Under the pieces are notes generated by a model. That model ran no database searches, was not told the DNA's origin, and was given only the letters and a program-made list of their open reading frames with translations. DNA of 64,000 bases, taken from NCBI RefSeq assembly GCF_019175345.1, contig NZ_CP077717.1, positions 1,952,001 to 2,016,000 of the forward strand. Direction: 5' to 3'. Origin of the DNA: Saccharolobus shibatae B12. GTDB lineage: Archaea > Thermoproteota > Thermoprotei_A > Sulfolobales > Sulfolobaceae. The translations under genes and the position numbers were made by a program. How positions within the stretch are numbered: the stretch's first letter is position 1; each line of letters begins with the position of its first letter. This document shows, one piece after another, positions 35,598 through 44,752 of the stretch.

Positions 35598-36236
35598 GTG
35601 TATAGAGCGATTTTCGTAGACTTTGGAAACACGCTAGTTGGTTTTAAACCAGCATTTTATGAGAAATTACAAACTATCCTGAGAGAACACGGTTACGATG
35701 TTGACATTAGAAGGGTCTTCAGAGCCTATGTGAAAGCCATGGCTGTTAATAACTATTCCCAACCAACTGATATTAAGGAATTCCTATATAATTTGAATAT
35801 TCCTCCAAGTGATAGACTGATCAGCCATATAAGGGGTTCTGATATAAGGGACGGGGAAGCATTCATATATGACGATGTGATGGAATTTTTAGAAACTATT
35901 AGAAGTACCAACACTAAATTAATCTTATTAAGTAACTCATCACCTAGGACCAAAAAGTTGTTGGAGGAATTGGGATTAGTAAAGTACTTTGATGACTTAG
36001 TCTTATCTCACGAGATTGGTATTGTTAAGCCTAACCCTAAAATCTTCGCCATTGCAATTTCAAAGGGAGGATATCCAGCTTTGCATATAGGGGATATATA
36101 TGAAATTGATTACGTGGGAGCTAGGAGAAGCTATGTAGATGCAATATTGTTGGACAGATACGATTTTTACCCTGAGATCAAAGAGAAAGTAAGGAATTTA
36201 AGAGAGATAATTCCAATGATCACGAAAAATCTCTAA
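35598..36236 (+). CDS. HAD-superfamily hydrolase
   Basis: 212 residues, GTG start. Motif I is [10 protein letters not shown], motif [14 protein letters not shown], motif III Lys in [10 protein letters not shown], and motif [16 protein letters not shown]. The nucleophile Asp is present, but the usual acid/base Asp two residues on is Gly (DFG, not DxD). This resembles dehalogenase-like or non-phosphatase members. A cap of about 65 residues follows motif I. Substrate unknown. Confidence 0.75.
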   Translation: MYRAIFVDFGNTLVGFKPAFYEKLQTILREHGYDVDIRRVFRAYVKAMAVNNYSQPTDIKEFLYNLNIPPSDRLISHIRGSDIRDGEAFIYDDVMEFLETIRSTNTKLILLSNSSPRTKKLLEELGLVKYFDDLVLSHEIGIVKPNPKIFAIAISKGGYPALHIGDIYEIDYVGARRSYVDAILLDRYDFYPEIKEKVRNLREIIPMITKNL

Positions 36237-36260
36237 ATTTCATGTAGATATTACCATAAG

Positions 36261-36276
36261 TAAACTATATAGTTTA
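36261..36276. promoter_or_regulatory. 16-bp palindrome upstream of the ECF transporter operon
   Basis: TAAACTATATAGTTTA is a perfect palindrome, about 50 bases before ATG 36326 and just upstream of the TATA-like TTTTTAAATA at about 36298. It is placed as an operator would be, possibly for a thiamine- or vitamin-responsive regulator. Confidence 0.5.
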
Positions 36277-36325
36277 TAATATCAATATAGGAAATGTTTT
36301 TAAATATTTGTACCAGTAATTAAAC

Positions 36326-37051
36326 ATGGCATTCAATGGGATAAAATTCGATACTTCTGTTCCAGGTATGGTGCCTTGGGAGATAGTTACTATCTACTTT
36401 ATAGTGGGGCTTGCAATAGTATTTTACTTCGCTAGAAGGTTCGGCTTAAAGAGTTTTACAACAATTGATTTAGTTTACATTGCCGTGGGAGCTGCTTTCA
36501 GTGTGGTTTGGGAATTCTATATAGGCAGTTTCATAGGGAGATTCTTACCTAGTACGCCTTTCATAGGAGTAGGATTCTGGGGGAGAATGTTCATTCTCCT
36601 TGTTGTAGCTGCCTTAGTTAGGAAACCGGGTACTGGGATATTGAGCCTATTGATCTTTAATATACTATCAGACCTGTTCTTCTATGGTTTTGGTGGAGAA
36701 CCCATGTATACCATTTATGAAGCCCTAACATATGGGTTATTCCTTGATCTTGTAATAGTAGCCAGTAGGGGCAAATTGTTCGGTATTGGATATAAAAGTG
36801 GCAATGGATCATCTGTGGCAACTAGAACTGTTGTTGGATTGGCAATATTAGAAGGCGTGATAATAGGTATATTGTTTGCAATTCCAGATCCAATCTTTTA
36901 TCTCGGTTTCTTTAGGCCATTAATAAGTGGGGCCATAGTTAACTGGGCTACTATACAATTTGACTTCCTAGCCTTTATACCGGGTGATGTGATAATAGGA
37001 ATTTTAGGAGCTTTAGCCGGGCAGAGGATAGCTAAAGCGGTGGGACAGTGA
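36326..37051 (+). CDS. ECF transporter substrate-binding (S) component
   Basis: 241 residues with six or more helices. VWEFYIGSFIGRFLPSTPFI and GVGFWGRMFILLVVAALVR fit the YkoE-type thiamine/hydroxymethylpyrimidine S component. It overlaps the ATPase gene by four bases (GTGA), and the T-component follows, so it is a complete transporter operon. The S-component decides the vitamin. Thiamine or its precursor is the best guess, unconfirmed. Confidence 0.78.
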   Translation: MAFNGIKFDTSVPGMVPWEIVTIYFIVGLAIVFYFARRFGLKSFTTIDLVYIAVGAAFSVVWEFYIGSFIGRFLPSTPFIGVGFWGRMFILLVVAALVRKPGTGILSLLIFNILSDLFFYGFGGEPMYTIYEALTYGLFLDLVIVASRGKLFGIGYKSGNGSSVATRTVVGLAILEGVIIGILFAIPDPIFYLGFFRPLISGAIVNWATIQFDFLAFIPGDVIIGILGALAGQRIAKAVGQ

Positions 37052-38640
37052 AGTTTGTGGAGATTAGGGATCTCCAAGTAACTTACTTAGGCAAAGATAA
37101 GCCCAGCATAGTGGTAGATAAACTTGATATAGAAGAAGGGGAATCCGTTTTAGTAACTGGTAGGTCGGGAAGTGGGAAGTCAACATTAGTGAGCGTTATT
37201 AACGGTGTAATTCCACACTTAATTAACGCAGAAGTAAAAGGAGAAGTCAGAGTTTTTGGACTTGACGTCAAGAGCACACCCACACATGAAATATCTAGAT
37301 ACGTGGGTACACTACTGCAAGATCCGGATACTCAAGCTTTTAATTACACTGTAATAGATGAGGTTGCTTTCGGCGTGGAAAATTACATGATAAGTAGGGA
37401 TGAGATGATAAAGAGGGTCGAAGAGGCAATGAAGATATGTGGTATTTGGCATTTGAGGGATAGGGAGATTAATACTTTATCTGGAGGGGAACTTCAAAGA
37501 ACTATCTTAGCGTCAGTTTTAGCCATGAGACCTAAGGCGTTAATTTTAGACGAACCAACTTCCAATATAGACCCTCAAGGTACTAGGGAAATTTTAGAGC
37601 TAGTAAAGACCTTTAGATCTGAGGGAATTAGCCTTGTCTTAGTTGAGCATAAAATAGAGAGAGTATTACCCTTTGTTGATAGAATAATTGTAGTAGAAGA
37701 GGGAAAAATTGCTGTAGATGTCAGAAAAGATGAGATTGTGGACAAGGCAGATTTTCTCCACTCTTTGGGTCTTGAAATACCAGATTATATGTTATTCTTA
37801 AAGAAAAACGGTTTTAGGAGAATAGATTACGAGTATTTAAGGAAAACTTATACTTATAAACCACCTTCTAGAATTGAGGGAAAGGGAGAAACATTATACG
37901 CAAGTCTAAAGGTTAAGACGAAAAGTGGGAGGTATCTGATTAATACTAAAATATCATTAAAACAAGGTACTATAACAGCGTTAATGGGTAAGAACGGTTC
38001 TGGGAAAACCACTTTATTGAAGGCAATTGTCGGTTTAATCGACAAGAAAAGGCTGATAGTAGAAGAGGAGAAGGTTATAGTTGGCGGTGTAGATTTAAGT
38101 AAGGCTAAGTTAGCGGAAAGGGGAAAATTCATAGCTTATTTGCCACAATTCTTTGACGTTATGTTCATAAAGAGAACCGTTGAGGATGAGGTTAAGTTCT
38201 CAATGAAGAATAGAGGTATATACGATGAGAAGAGGTTAGGAGAGGTTTTGAAGACGTTCTCTCTAGATGTCTATAGGAAGGAAGATCCCTTAGTTCTCTC
38301 CATGGGGCAAAGGAGAAGAGTTGCAATGGCCTCAGTACTAGCAGGTGGGGCTAAGGTTATACTAATGGATGAGCCGACAAGTGGACAAGACTGGTATCAT
38401 AGGCAAATCTTAGGAAAAGAACTCTTAGAATTAAGGGAAAAAGGATATACTATACTGGTTGTGACTCATGATTCCAGATTTGTTGATAGATTTGCTGATT
38501 ATTTATTAGTAATGAACGAGGGAAAAATCGCGCTAGAGGGGAAACCGGAGGAGGTTTTCAGTAAGTCACTAAAACATGGTATAGAACCTCCATTAGAATA
38601 CGAATTGGGAGGTTTGATAAAAAATGAACAATTTAGTTGA
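37048..38640 (+). CDS. ECF transporter ATPase, two fused ATP-binding domains
   Basis: 530 residues with two ABC domains. The first has Walker A VTGRSGSGKSTLVS, signature LSGGELQR and Walker B ALILDEPTSN. The second has LMGKNGSGKTTLL, LSMGQRRR (weaker signature) and KVILMDEPTSG. The fused form replaces separate EcfA and EcfA' subunits, as in YkoD. It begins on GTG in the overlap with the S-component stop and overlaps the T-component start by 17 bases. Confidence 0.9.
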   Translation: MKFVEIRDLQVTYLGKDKPSIVVDKLDIEEGESVLVTGRSGSGKSTLVSVINGVIPHLINAEVKGEVRVFGLDVKSTPTHEISRYVGTLLQDPDTQAFNYTVIDEVAFGVENYMISRDEMIKRVEEAMKICGIWHLRDREINTLSGGELQRTILASVLAMRPKALILDEPTSNIDPQGTREILELVKTFRSEGISLVLVEHKIERVLPFVDRIIVVEEGKIAVDVRKDEIVDKADFLHSLGLEIPDYMLFLKKNGFRRIDYEYLRKTYTYKPPSRIEGKGETLYASLKVKTKSGRYLINTKISLKQGTITALMGKNGSGKTTLLKAIVGLIDKKRLIVEEEKVIVGGVDLSKAKLAERGKFIAYLPQFFDVMFIKRTVEDEVKFSMKNRGIYDEKRLGEVLKTFSLDVYRKEDPLVLSMGQRRRVAMASVLAGGAKVILMDEPTSGQDWYHRQILGKELLELREKGYTILVVTHDSRFVDRFADYLLVMNEGKIALEGKPEEVFSKSLKHGIEPPLEYELGGLIKNEQFS

Positions 38641-39589
38641 ACAAATAGTAAGTTGGGTAATTGTTCTCTACGGATCTGCAGTACCAGCTTTGTTTGTAAT
38701 TTTCTTGATAGGTATAACGGGTTTAAGGGAAATAACGCGTTATGAGACTGGAAACACGTTTCTGTACAAGTTAAACCCCGTTATAAAACTAGTACTCACA
38801 ATTGTAGTTATGACTGTAGCTGCTACTACTATATGGTGGATAGGTGCTATATTGACCTTAATTCTCCTATTATCGTATCTAACGCTAAACGAGGGAGTAA
38901 GGAAATTCGGATATGCGTTCTTTCTGACGCTATCGACAATATTGGGTGGAACGTGGAGCATTGCTCCTTACACTCCACTTAGTATACTACAGTTAGCCTT
39001 CCCTAATGTGAAACAGTTTACGGTAATTTGGAAATTCCCATCTTATTTCCAAGTAATGGGGTATGAGCAACAATTAACGTTAGAAGCTCTAATTTACGGC
39101 CTTCAGACTGCCTTTAGAGTAGCTCCAGTATTATTGTCAGCCTTACTGTTCATTACTACAACAACTGGGTCTGATATATTCAGGATGTTCACTAAAATAA
39201 AGATACCTATAGCGATAACGTTTTCAGTGTTAGTTGGCATAAGGATGATACCTAGGATATTTGAGCTGTTGGATACTTCAGTGAAGATGCAATATATAAG
39301 AGGGTTAGGTTATGGTAAACCGAAGATAATATCTTCCCTGTTAATAGTTTATGCGATATTTGAGGCAATAATACCGACAATGGTGTATTTGTTTAGGGGA
39401 GCCAAGAACCTGGCAATTTCCGCTGATACTAGGGGATTTAGGGCTTATCCAAGTAGGACAAGTCTAGTGGAGCTTAAGTTTACTAAACTTGATTATTATG
39501 GTCTAGTAATAATCGTAGTGTTAATAGTTTTGGCAATAGTTGCTAATTTACTTGGATTTGGGAGAACTATACCATACGTTGGAGCTTAA
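38624..39589 (+). CDS. ecfT: ECF transporter transmembrane (T) component
   Basis: 321 residues, with about six hydrophobic helices and the T-component coupling sequence RGLGYGKPKI with AISADTRGFRAYPSRTSLVE near the C-terminus. The N-terminal cytoplasmic region (TGLREITRYETGNTFLYKL) is typical. It links the S-component to the fused ATPases. The last gene of the operon; an AT-rich spacer follows. Confidence 0.85.
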   Translation: MNNLVEQIVSWVIVLYGSAVPALFVIFLIGITGLREITRYETGNTFLYKLNPVIKLVLTIVVMTVAATTIWWIGAILTLILLLSYLTLNEGVRKFGYAFFLTLSTILGGTWSIAPYTPLSILQLAFPNVKQFTVIWKFPSYFQVMGYEQQLTLEALIYGLQTAFRVAPVLLSALLFITTTTGSDIFRMFTKIKIPIAITFSVLVGIRMIPRIFELLDTSVKMQYIRGLGYGKPKIISSLLIVYAIFEAIIPTMVYLFRGAKNLAISADTRGFRAYPSRTSLVELKFTKLDYYGLVIIVVLIVLAIVANLLGFGRTIPYVGA

Positions 39590-39682
39590 TTTTTTTAAAA
39601 AGGATGATAAAAGTAAATTATTTAATAATAATCAATTAAAAGGAAGATAAATTTATCTACAAGAATTAACATAATTAATAAT

Positions 39683-39823
39683 ATGCCAAATAAAGATTTA
39701 AGAACAGCATTAAAAGTGGCAATATCCGCTAACCTAGGAATCTCCCACGCAAATGACCTCACTAATTCTTCATATGTAAAAAATTTTATCTCTCTCAGAT
39801 CAATCTCAAGATTCATGAAATAA
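39683..39823 (+). CDS. Possible small protein, 46 residues
   Basis: ATG 39683 to TAA 39821 reads MPNKDLRTALKVAISANLG and ends SRFMK. The composition is plausible for a small basic protein. The opposite-strand frame at 39622-39816 overlaps almost completely and looks less natural. It may be a degraded remnant. Confidence 0.25.
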   Translation: MPNKDLRTALKVAISANLGISHANDLTNSSYVKNFISLRSISRFMK

Positions 39824-39904
39824 CTATATATTTTCTATCATTAAATTATTTTCGTATATTATAGTGTATAAAACTTTAAAAGGAAACGCCGTCAACATCT
39901 AAAT

Positions 39905-41002
39905 ATGTATAGAGTTGTCGAGCTCGGCCACGTTATATCAGCTCCCTTCGCCGGCGAGATCTTAGCACATCTAGGGTTTGAGGTAATAAAGGTAGAGCCT
40001 ATTCAAGGCGATCCCAGCAGGAGGGATGACGTCATGGGAGATTCCATGTTTGTTTTTAATAATAGAGGTAAGAAGTCAATTGCGATAGACCTAAAGAGCA
40101 ATAAGGGAAAGGAAGTGTTCCTAAAGTTAATTAAGGAGTCTCACGTACTCATAGAAAATTTATCCCCATATACAATGGAAAAGTTAGGATTTGATGAGAA
40201 AACCCTCTTCTCAGTTAATCCAAATTTAGTCTATTGTTCGATAAAGGGTTATCCTAAGGGAAAATACGAGAATTTGCCAGCCTTCGGTACAATCATAGAG
40301 AGCATTAGTGGAATAATGGATGCGAATGGAAAGGCTAGATTACCAGCATCAATTACCGACATGAATACTTCGACCTACTGCGTGATCACTATACTTCACG
40401 CGTTATTGATGAGGAAGCCTGGACATTATAGGGTAAATATTGTACAAGCTGATGCGGTTTGGTTGGGATATTATTTAATTGCATATGAGGAGTTTGGAAA
40501 GGTCTTTGAGGGTGGTAAAGACGAGTTACCTTTCTGGGCTCCATATGAGCTATTCCGAAGTAGAGAGGAAGAGGAATTCTATTTGGCAGTGAACGATGAC
40601 CCTAAATTCAGTAGATTATGTAAACTATTAGGCTTAGAGGAGTTGCTAAAGGATGAAAGGTTTAGGACTAATTCTGATAGAGTAAAAAACAGAAAGGAAT
40701 TACATGAGCTATTACAAGATAAGTTCACTAAAATGAAGCTCGATGACATAGTTAACTTACTAAGTAAGAATGATATCCCTGTAGCAAAAATGAATAAACT
40801 TCAAGAAGTTGTAAATGCTGGCTTTATAGAGTGGGAAAAAAGATATAATAGCAATACAATAATTCCAAAGCTTCCATTACCCGGTTCACTAGATAATAAA
40901 AAGGAGCCCAGTTTAGGGGAAAATACCGTGGAGATATTAAGGGAATTGGGATACAACGAAGAGGAAATAAAGATAATGATAAAAGAGAATGTAATTAGGT
41001 AA
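39905..41002 (+). CDS. CaiB/BaiF-family CoA transferase (class III)
   Basis: 365 residues. The N-terminal VVELGHVISAPFAGEILAHL matches the CoA-binding start. GKKSIAIDLKSNKGKEVFLK is the family helix pair. The catalytic Asp is expected in ASITDMNTSTY (about residue 150). Such enzymes swap CoA between carboxylic acids (for example succinyl-CoA with formyl, mesaconyl or carnitine groups). At 365 residues it is slightly shorter than the about 400 usual. It stands alone, so the substrate is open. Confidence 0.82.
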   Translation: MYRVVELGHVISAPFAGEILAHLGFEVIKVEPIQGDPSRRDDVMGDSMFVFNNRGKKSIAIDLKSNKGKEVFLKLIKESHVLIENLSPYTMEKLGFDEKTLFSVNPNLVYCSIKGYPKGKYENLPAFGTIIESISGIMDANGKARLPASITDMNTSTYCVITILHALLMRKPGHYRVNIVQADAVWLGYYLIAYEEFGKVFEGGKDELPFWAPYELFRSREEEEFYLAVNDDPKFSRLCKLLGLEELLKDERFRTNSDRVKNRKELHELLQDKFTKMKLDDIVNLLSKNDIPVAKMNKLQEVVNAGFIEWEKRYNSNTIIPKLPLPGSLDNKKEPSLGENTVEILRELGYNEEEIKIMIKENVIR

Positions 41003-41018
41003 AAAGAAAAATATTATT

Positions 41019-41609
41019 TTAGATATTATTTAATACTTCCTCCATCTGCGCCATTGAAGCTACATATCCATTTAAGGTGACTTCTATCAACGTTGGACCC
41101 TTATATGCTATTAATATGGTGTGTGGATATGGAGCATTAGAGGCGAAGTAAATCACCCTATACCCATTATATTCAGTAGAGTTATAGATTAGCATGTAGT
41201 TCTGTGAGAAGTGGTGGTGATGATGTTCATCTTGTATAAAATGGGATAGAGGAAGAACGAAGTGACTAACATTTGAAGTGAATTGAACTACGTTTATCAT
41301 CATTTTAACTTTAGTCCCATTTATATTACCTACGAGCACTTCATGGTCTAATGTCTTGACATGTTGGGGAAATGGTATAGTAACGTTAGTTCCATTAGCG
41401 TAATATATGGTGATGTTTTCTGTAGGATATACTTTCAAATAAGTCTGGTTTTGCAATACTTCCCAAGAACCTCCAAAGATTGCTTGAGCTCCAGAGGAGG
41501 AGAGAGCAACAATCTTTGATGAAGAACCCATAAGGGCTGACATTGTAGTTACTGAAATTGCAACTATGGCTATCGCAAGAACTACAGGGATTAGAAGTTT
41601 AGTTTTCAT
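41019..41609 (-). CDS. Secreted/membrane-anchored paralogue A with His5 run
   Basis: 196 residues. One N-terminal hydrophobic segment (LLIPVVLAIAIVAISVTTM) acts as a signal or anchor. The exported domain starts with AQAIFGGSWEVLQNQ and is rich in N-glycosylation sites. A loop carries DEHHHHHF, a likely metal-binding run. It is a tandem paralogue of the 41851-42381 gene (shared IFGG-W-V, EVLVG, LIEVTLNGY motifs), which lacks the His run. It may bind metals outside the cell; function not established. Confidence 0.65.
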   Translation of the reverse strand: MKTKLLIPVVLAIAIVAISVTTMSALMGSSSKIVALSSSGAQAIFGGSWEVLQNQTYLKVYPTENITIYYANGTNVTIPFPQHVKTLDHEVLVGNINGTKVKMMINVVQFTSNVSHFVLPLSHFIQDEHHHHHFSQNYMLIYNSTEYNGYRVIYFASNAPYPHTILIAYKGPTLIEVTLNGYVASMAQMEEVLNNI

Positions 41610-41850
41610 ATGAGATAAGGGATGTTTATCATATTTAAACTCTTTCGAAATATGTTTGTTAGTCAGTTTAATAGATATATCTTTTTTATAGTCTCTCTGT
41701 TGGAAGCGATTTGCAACTGAAAGCCTTGCCTTTTAGTTTAACTATTTGCCAAATGACTATGCTCGCCAATATTGGTATTCCATCTTAACTAGACTTGCGA
41801 TGATCATCAGTTACTAATGGATTAATATACGCATATACAAATAAAGAGAT

Positions 41851-42381
41851 CTAAGTTGCCAATTTGCTTATTAGTTCCCTTATCTGAGAAAGTGAAGCCT
41901 TGTAACCATTAAGCGTTATTTCGATCAGCGTTGAATCATTATAAGCGACTATGATCGTTTTTGAATACGTAAAAGATGTCTCTGAATAAATTATGTAATA
42001 TCCATCATATTTATAATAGTTACTATTGTTGGTAAAGATCTCATTCCAACTAATATTTGACGAAAACTTCACGACAACTATTATCATCTCCACATTAGTA
42101 TTATTTACATCCCCTACGAGTACCTCTTGTTCAATTGATTCCACTTTTATTAGCTGTTGCGAAGTAATATTTGTACTGTTGGCATAGTACATTGTTATCG
42201 TGCCAATAGAATTTGAATTAGTATCGTTTCGTACAACTTCCCAATTCCCACCAAAGATGACTTCAGCCTCTTGAGGGGAAAGCAAAAGATCACTTGAGGG
42301 ATATACCATTATTAAAGCAAATGATATTATAATTATTAGAACTATAAAAATCAAGACTTTCTTATCCATGTGGATATGCAC
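41851..42381 (-). CDS. Secreted/membrane-anchored paralogue B
   Basis: 176 residues. A signal/anchor helix (VLIFIVLIIIISFALIMVY) is followed by EAEVIFGGNWEVVRNDTN, QEVLVGDVNNTNVEM and LIEITLNGYKASLSQ, matching paralogue A in order. It has no His run. It is separated from A by 240 bases and transcribed in the same direction. It follows the MFS gene (22-base gap), so it may belong with that transporter. Confidence 0.6.
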   Translation of the reverse strand: MHIHMDKKVLIFIVLIIIISFALIMVYPSSDLLLSPQEAEVIFGGNWEVVRNDTNSNSIGTITMYYANSTNITSQQLIKVESIEQEVLVGDVNNTNVEMIIVVVKFSSNISWNEIFTNNSNYYKYDGYYIIYSETSFTYSKTIIVAYNDSTLIEITLNGYKASLSQIRELISKLAT

Positions 42382-42403
42382 AGCCTTACAGTTATTTAAA
42401 TTT

Positions 42404-43585
42404 TCATCTCTTAACTATAATATTATCATTCCAAAACATCTTGAAGAAAACTATTGTAGTAATCACAACGGGTATTACTAGGACTGATATGGAGAGTGAT
42501 AGTCCAACTATCTCTGATACGAAACCAATTGTGGCTGGTACTACTAAGAACAATAAATTGTTATAAGCTGAGAAATACGAATTCACCGCATTCCTTTCAG
42601 CTATACTTGTAGCCCTACTTATCATTATGGTAGCCATGGGAAATATTGAACCGTGAGGTATTCCCAGTAGTGCTATAACTGCAAGGAAAATAGAGTAGTT
42701 CGGAGCGTATAGGATTCCAAATAACCCCAAAATTGTTATAATGACAGAGATTAGCATTGGCATTCTGAGGTTTTCGAAAGGTCTAATAGTCATTGTAAGT
42801 CTAGTTAAGAAAGACATTATATAGAATGGCAAAAAGACAAAGTAGGCATCAAAGTTAGGTAAGTTGAATCTATCCTTAGCCAATATTGCCAAGAAAGTTG
42901 TAAATGCTGCGAATGGTACATTATATGTCGTAACTGCCAATGACCCGGCTATTAGACCCTTGTTTCTGATCACTGAGATCCCACTACTCTCTCTCTTAAC
43001 ATCTGGGAATCTAATTCTCGATGCAATTATAACTCCTATAACTGCTATAGGAATAAACCATAAAAATACGTCCCTATAGTCATATTTAGTTAGTAAATAG
43101 ACTTCAAAGGCAGGGCCTATGATCAAACTTGTACTAAGGCTAGTTGAGTATAAAGATAGAAGCCTTTCAACTGATTTCTTATCGTTTGCTAAACTCGCTG
43201 CTGTTATTAGGTTAGGCATTACTAAACCAAATGCGATTCCAGCAAAGATTGAGATTATCCATATTGATATTGCATTAGACAGATAATAGAGCGGTAAGGA
43301 AAGTAAAATTATAACGTTGGATATTACAAATACTCTCTTTCTTAGCTTAGAATTAAGTTCAGGATTAATAAATGTTGTGGCGATGAAATTGAAGGCAAAT
43401 AATAATGCTGATAAAAGGCCAACCAGAGAGTTAGATAGTTGAAGGCTATATTTAGCTAATAATGGAACTGTTGTAGTAACCATGTTATTAGTGGCCCTTG
43501 CTGAGATTGTCATTAATACAAGGAGTATGGCTGAGTAAATCAATGAATGTTTTGAGCTGTCCATTGTAGATAATGTAGTTGACAA
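42404..43585 (-). CDS. MFS transporter
   Basis: 393 residues with 12 predicted helices. The opening includes ARATNNMVTTTVPLLAKYSL, and a central loop (FPDVKRESSGISVI) separates two six-helix halves. The late LLGIPHGSIFPMATIMISRA is also preserved in the dead remnant at 1623-1946. The substrate cannot be told. It is immediately upstream of paralogue B. It starts 99 bases from the divergent helicase gene. Confidence 0.78.
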   Translation of the reverse strand: MSTTLSTMDSSKHSLIYSAILLVLMTISARATNNMVTTTVPLLAKYSLQLSNSLVGLLSALLFAFNFIATTFINPELNSKLRKRVFVISNVIILLSLPLYYLSNAISIWIISIFAGIAFGLVMPNLITAASLANDKKSVERLLSLYSTSLSTSLIIGPAFEVYLLTKYDYRDVFLWFIPIAVIGVIIASRIRFPDVKRESSGISVIRNKGLIAGSLAVTTYNVPFAAFTTFLAILAKDRFNLPNFDAYFVFLPFYIMSFLTRLTMTIRPFENLRMPMLISVIITILGLFGILYAPNYSIFLAVIALLGIPHGSIFPMATIMISRATSIAERNAVNSYFSAYNNLLFLVVPATIGFVSEIVGLSLSISVLVIPVVITTIVFFKMFWNDNIIVKR

Positions 43586-43683
43586 GTTAAATTTAAACTT
43601 ACTTACAAAAGTAGTAAACGTGTTAACTTTTTATCGATCGAATAAGCATAGCTTTATTAGACCAGCACGATCAGTAACCCAGT

Positions 43684-44715
43684 ATGTTTGAAAATTTAAG
43701 TGAAGATCTAAGAAAGGCTTTGAATGAAGCTGGTTACATTAAGCCTACCAGAGTTCAAGAAGCTGTTATTCCAGAACTGATGAACGGTAATAGTGTAATA
43801 GTTCAAGCCAAGACCGGATCCGGTAAGACTGCAGCGTATGTTATTCCAATTCTAGAACGAAATAGCACAGCTTTAATTTTATCACCTACTAGAGAATTGG
43901 CAACTCAAATTCTAGATGAGATAAGGAAATTAGGGAAATATAAACAAATTGACGTTAGCTTGATAATAGGTGGAATGAGTTACGATGATCAAAGACAATC
44001 CAAAATAGTAGTTGGTACGCCAGGGAGACTTTTAGATCTGTGGAGTAAGGGTAAGATTGACTTCTCTGGTTACGATTTCGTTATAGTTGATGAGGCGGAT
44101 AGAATGTTAGACATGGGCTTTATAGATGACATTAGAATGATATTGAACCATTCTAATGCTAAAATTACAGGGTTCTTCTCAGCTACAATACCAGATGAAA
44201 TCATGACCCTCGCCAAAGAGTTCTCTAAGGATCTTAGAGAGATCGTATTGGATGAATATAAACCGGTAGAGGAGGTTAAACAGAAATTTGTGAAGGTTAG
44301 CAATGATTGGAGCGATAAGGTATCGAAATTACTGGAGGAAATAAATGGCGAGAAAATTCTAGTATTCGCTAGGACTAGGGATAGGGCTAGGAAACTATAC
44401 TATTTGTTAAAGGGGAAGGGAGTAAATGTGGGACTTTTAAGTGGGGATATGCCGCAGAGCGTTAGATTGAAGAACTTTTACGGGTTCAAAAAGGGAAAGT
44501 ACAATGTTCTGGTCGCAACTGATTTGGCTTCAAGAGGAATTGACATAATAGACGTTAATAAGGTTATAAACTTCGATATTCCCAGAGATGTGGAGACTTA
44601 CATACATAGAGTAGGAAGGACTGGTAGAATGGGAAGAGTGGGTCAAGCAATAACATTCTATACGTTCAGAGAAGCTGACATGATTAAAAGAATCAATAAC
44701 TTACTTGCAATTTAG
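43684..44715 (+). CDS. DEAD-box RNA helicase
   Basis: 343 residues, near the minimal core. Motifs Q ([12 protein letters not shown]), I ([10 protein letters not shown]), Ia (PTRELA), II (VDEADR, DEAD variant), III (SAT), IV (LVFARTRDR), V ([10 protein letters not shown]) and VI ([10 protein letters not shown]) are all present. It lacks N- or C-terminal extensions and is short compared with bacterial members. It unwinds RNA duplexes, likely in ribosome assembly or cold response. It partly overlaps the next gene's leader. Confidence 0.95.
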   Translation: MFENLSEDLRKALNEAGYIKPTRVQEAVIPELMNGNSVIVQAKTGSGKTAAYVIPILERNSTALILSPTRELATQILDEIRKLGKYKQIDVSLIIGGMSYDDQRQSKIVVGTPGRLLDLWSKGKIDFSGYDFVIVDEADRMLDMGFIDDIRMILNHSNAKITGFFSATIPDEIMTLAKEFSKDLREIVLDEYKPVEEVKQKFVKVSNDWSDKVSKLLEEINGEKILVFARTRDRARKLYYLLKGKGVNVGLLSGDMPQSVRLKNFYGFKKGKYNVLVATDLASRGIDIIDVNKVINFDIPRDVETYIHRVGRTGRMGRVGQAITFYTFREADMIKRINNLLAI

Positions 44716-44752
44716 GAAAACGTTTTTATTTTTGAACATTCATTTCCCTTAC

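Noticed and set aside
39622-39816. Minus-strand 64-residue frame
   Set aside because: It overlaps the more natural plus-strand 46-codon frame, lacks a promoter and reads as random hydrophobic sequence.
41215-41230. Five-histidine run as a cloning tag
   Set aside because: It lies inside a natural protein, with acidic flanks and mixed His codons; the rest of the gene is native and has a tandem paralogue.
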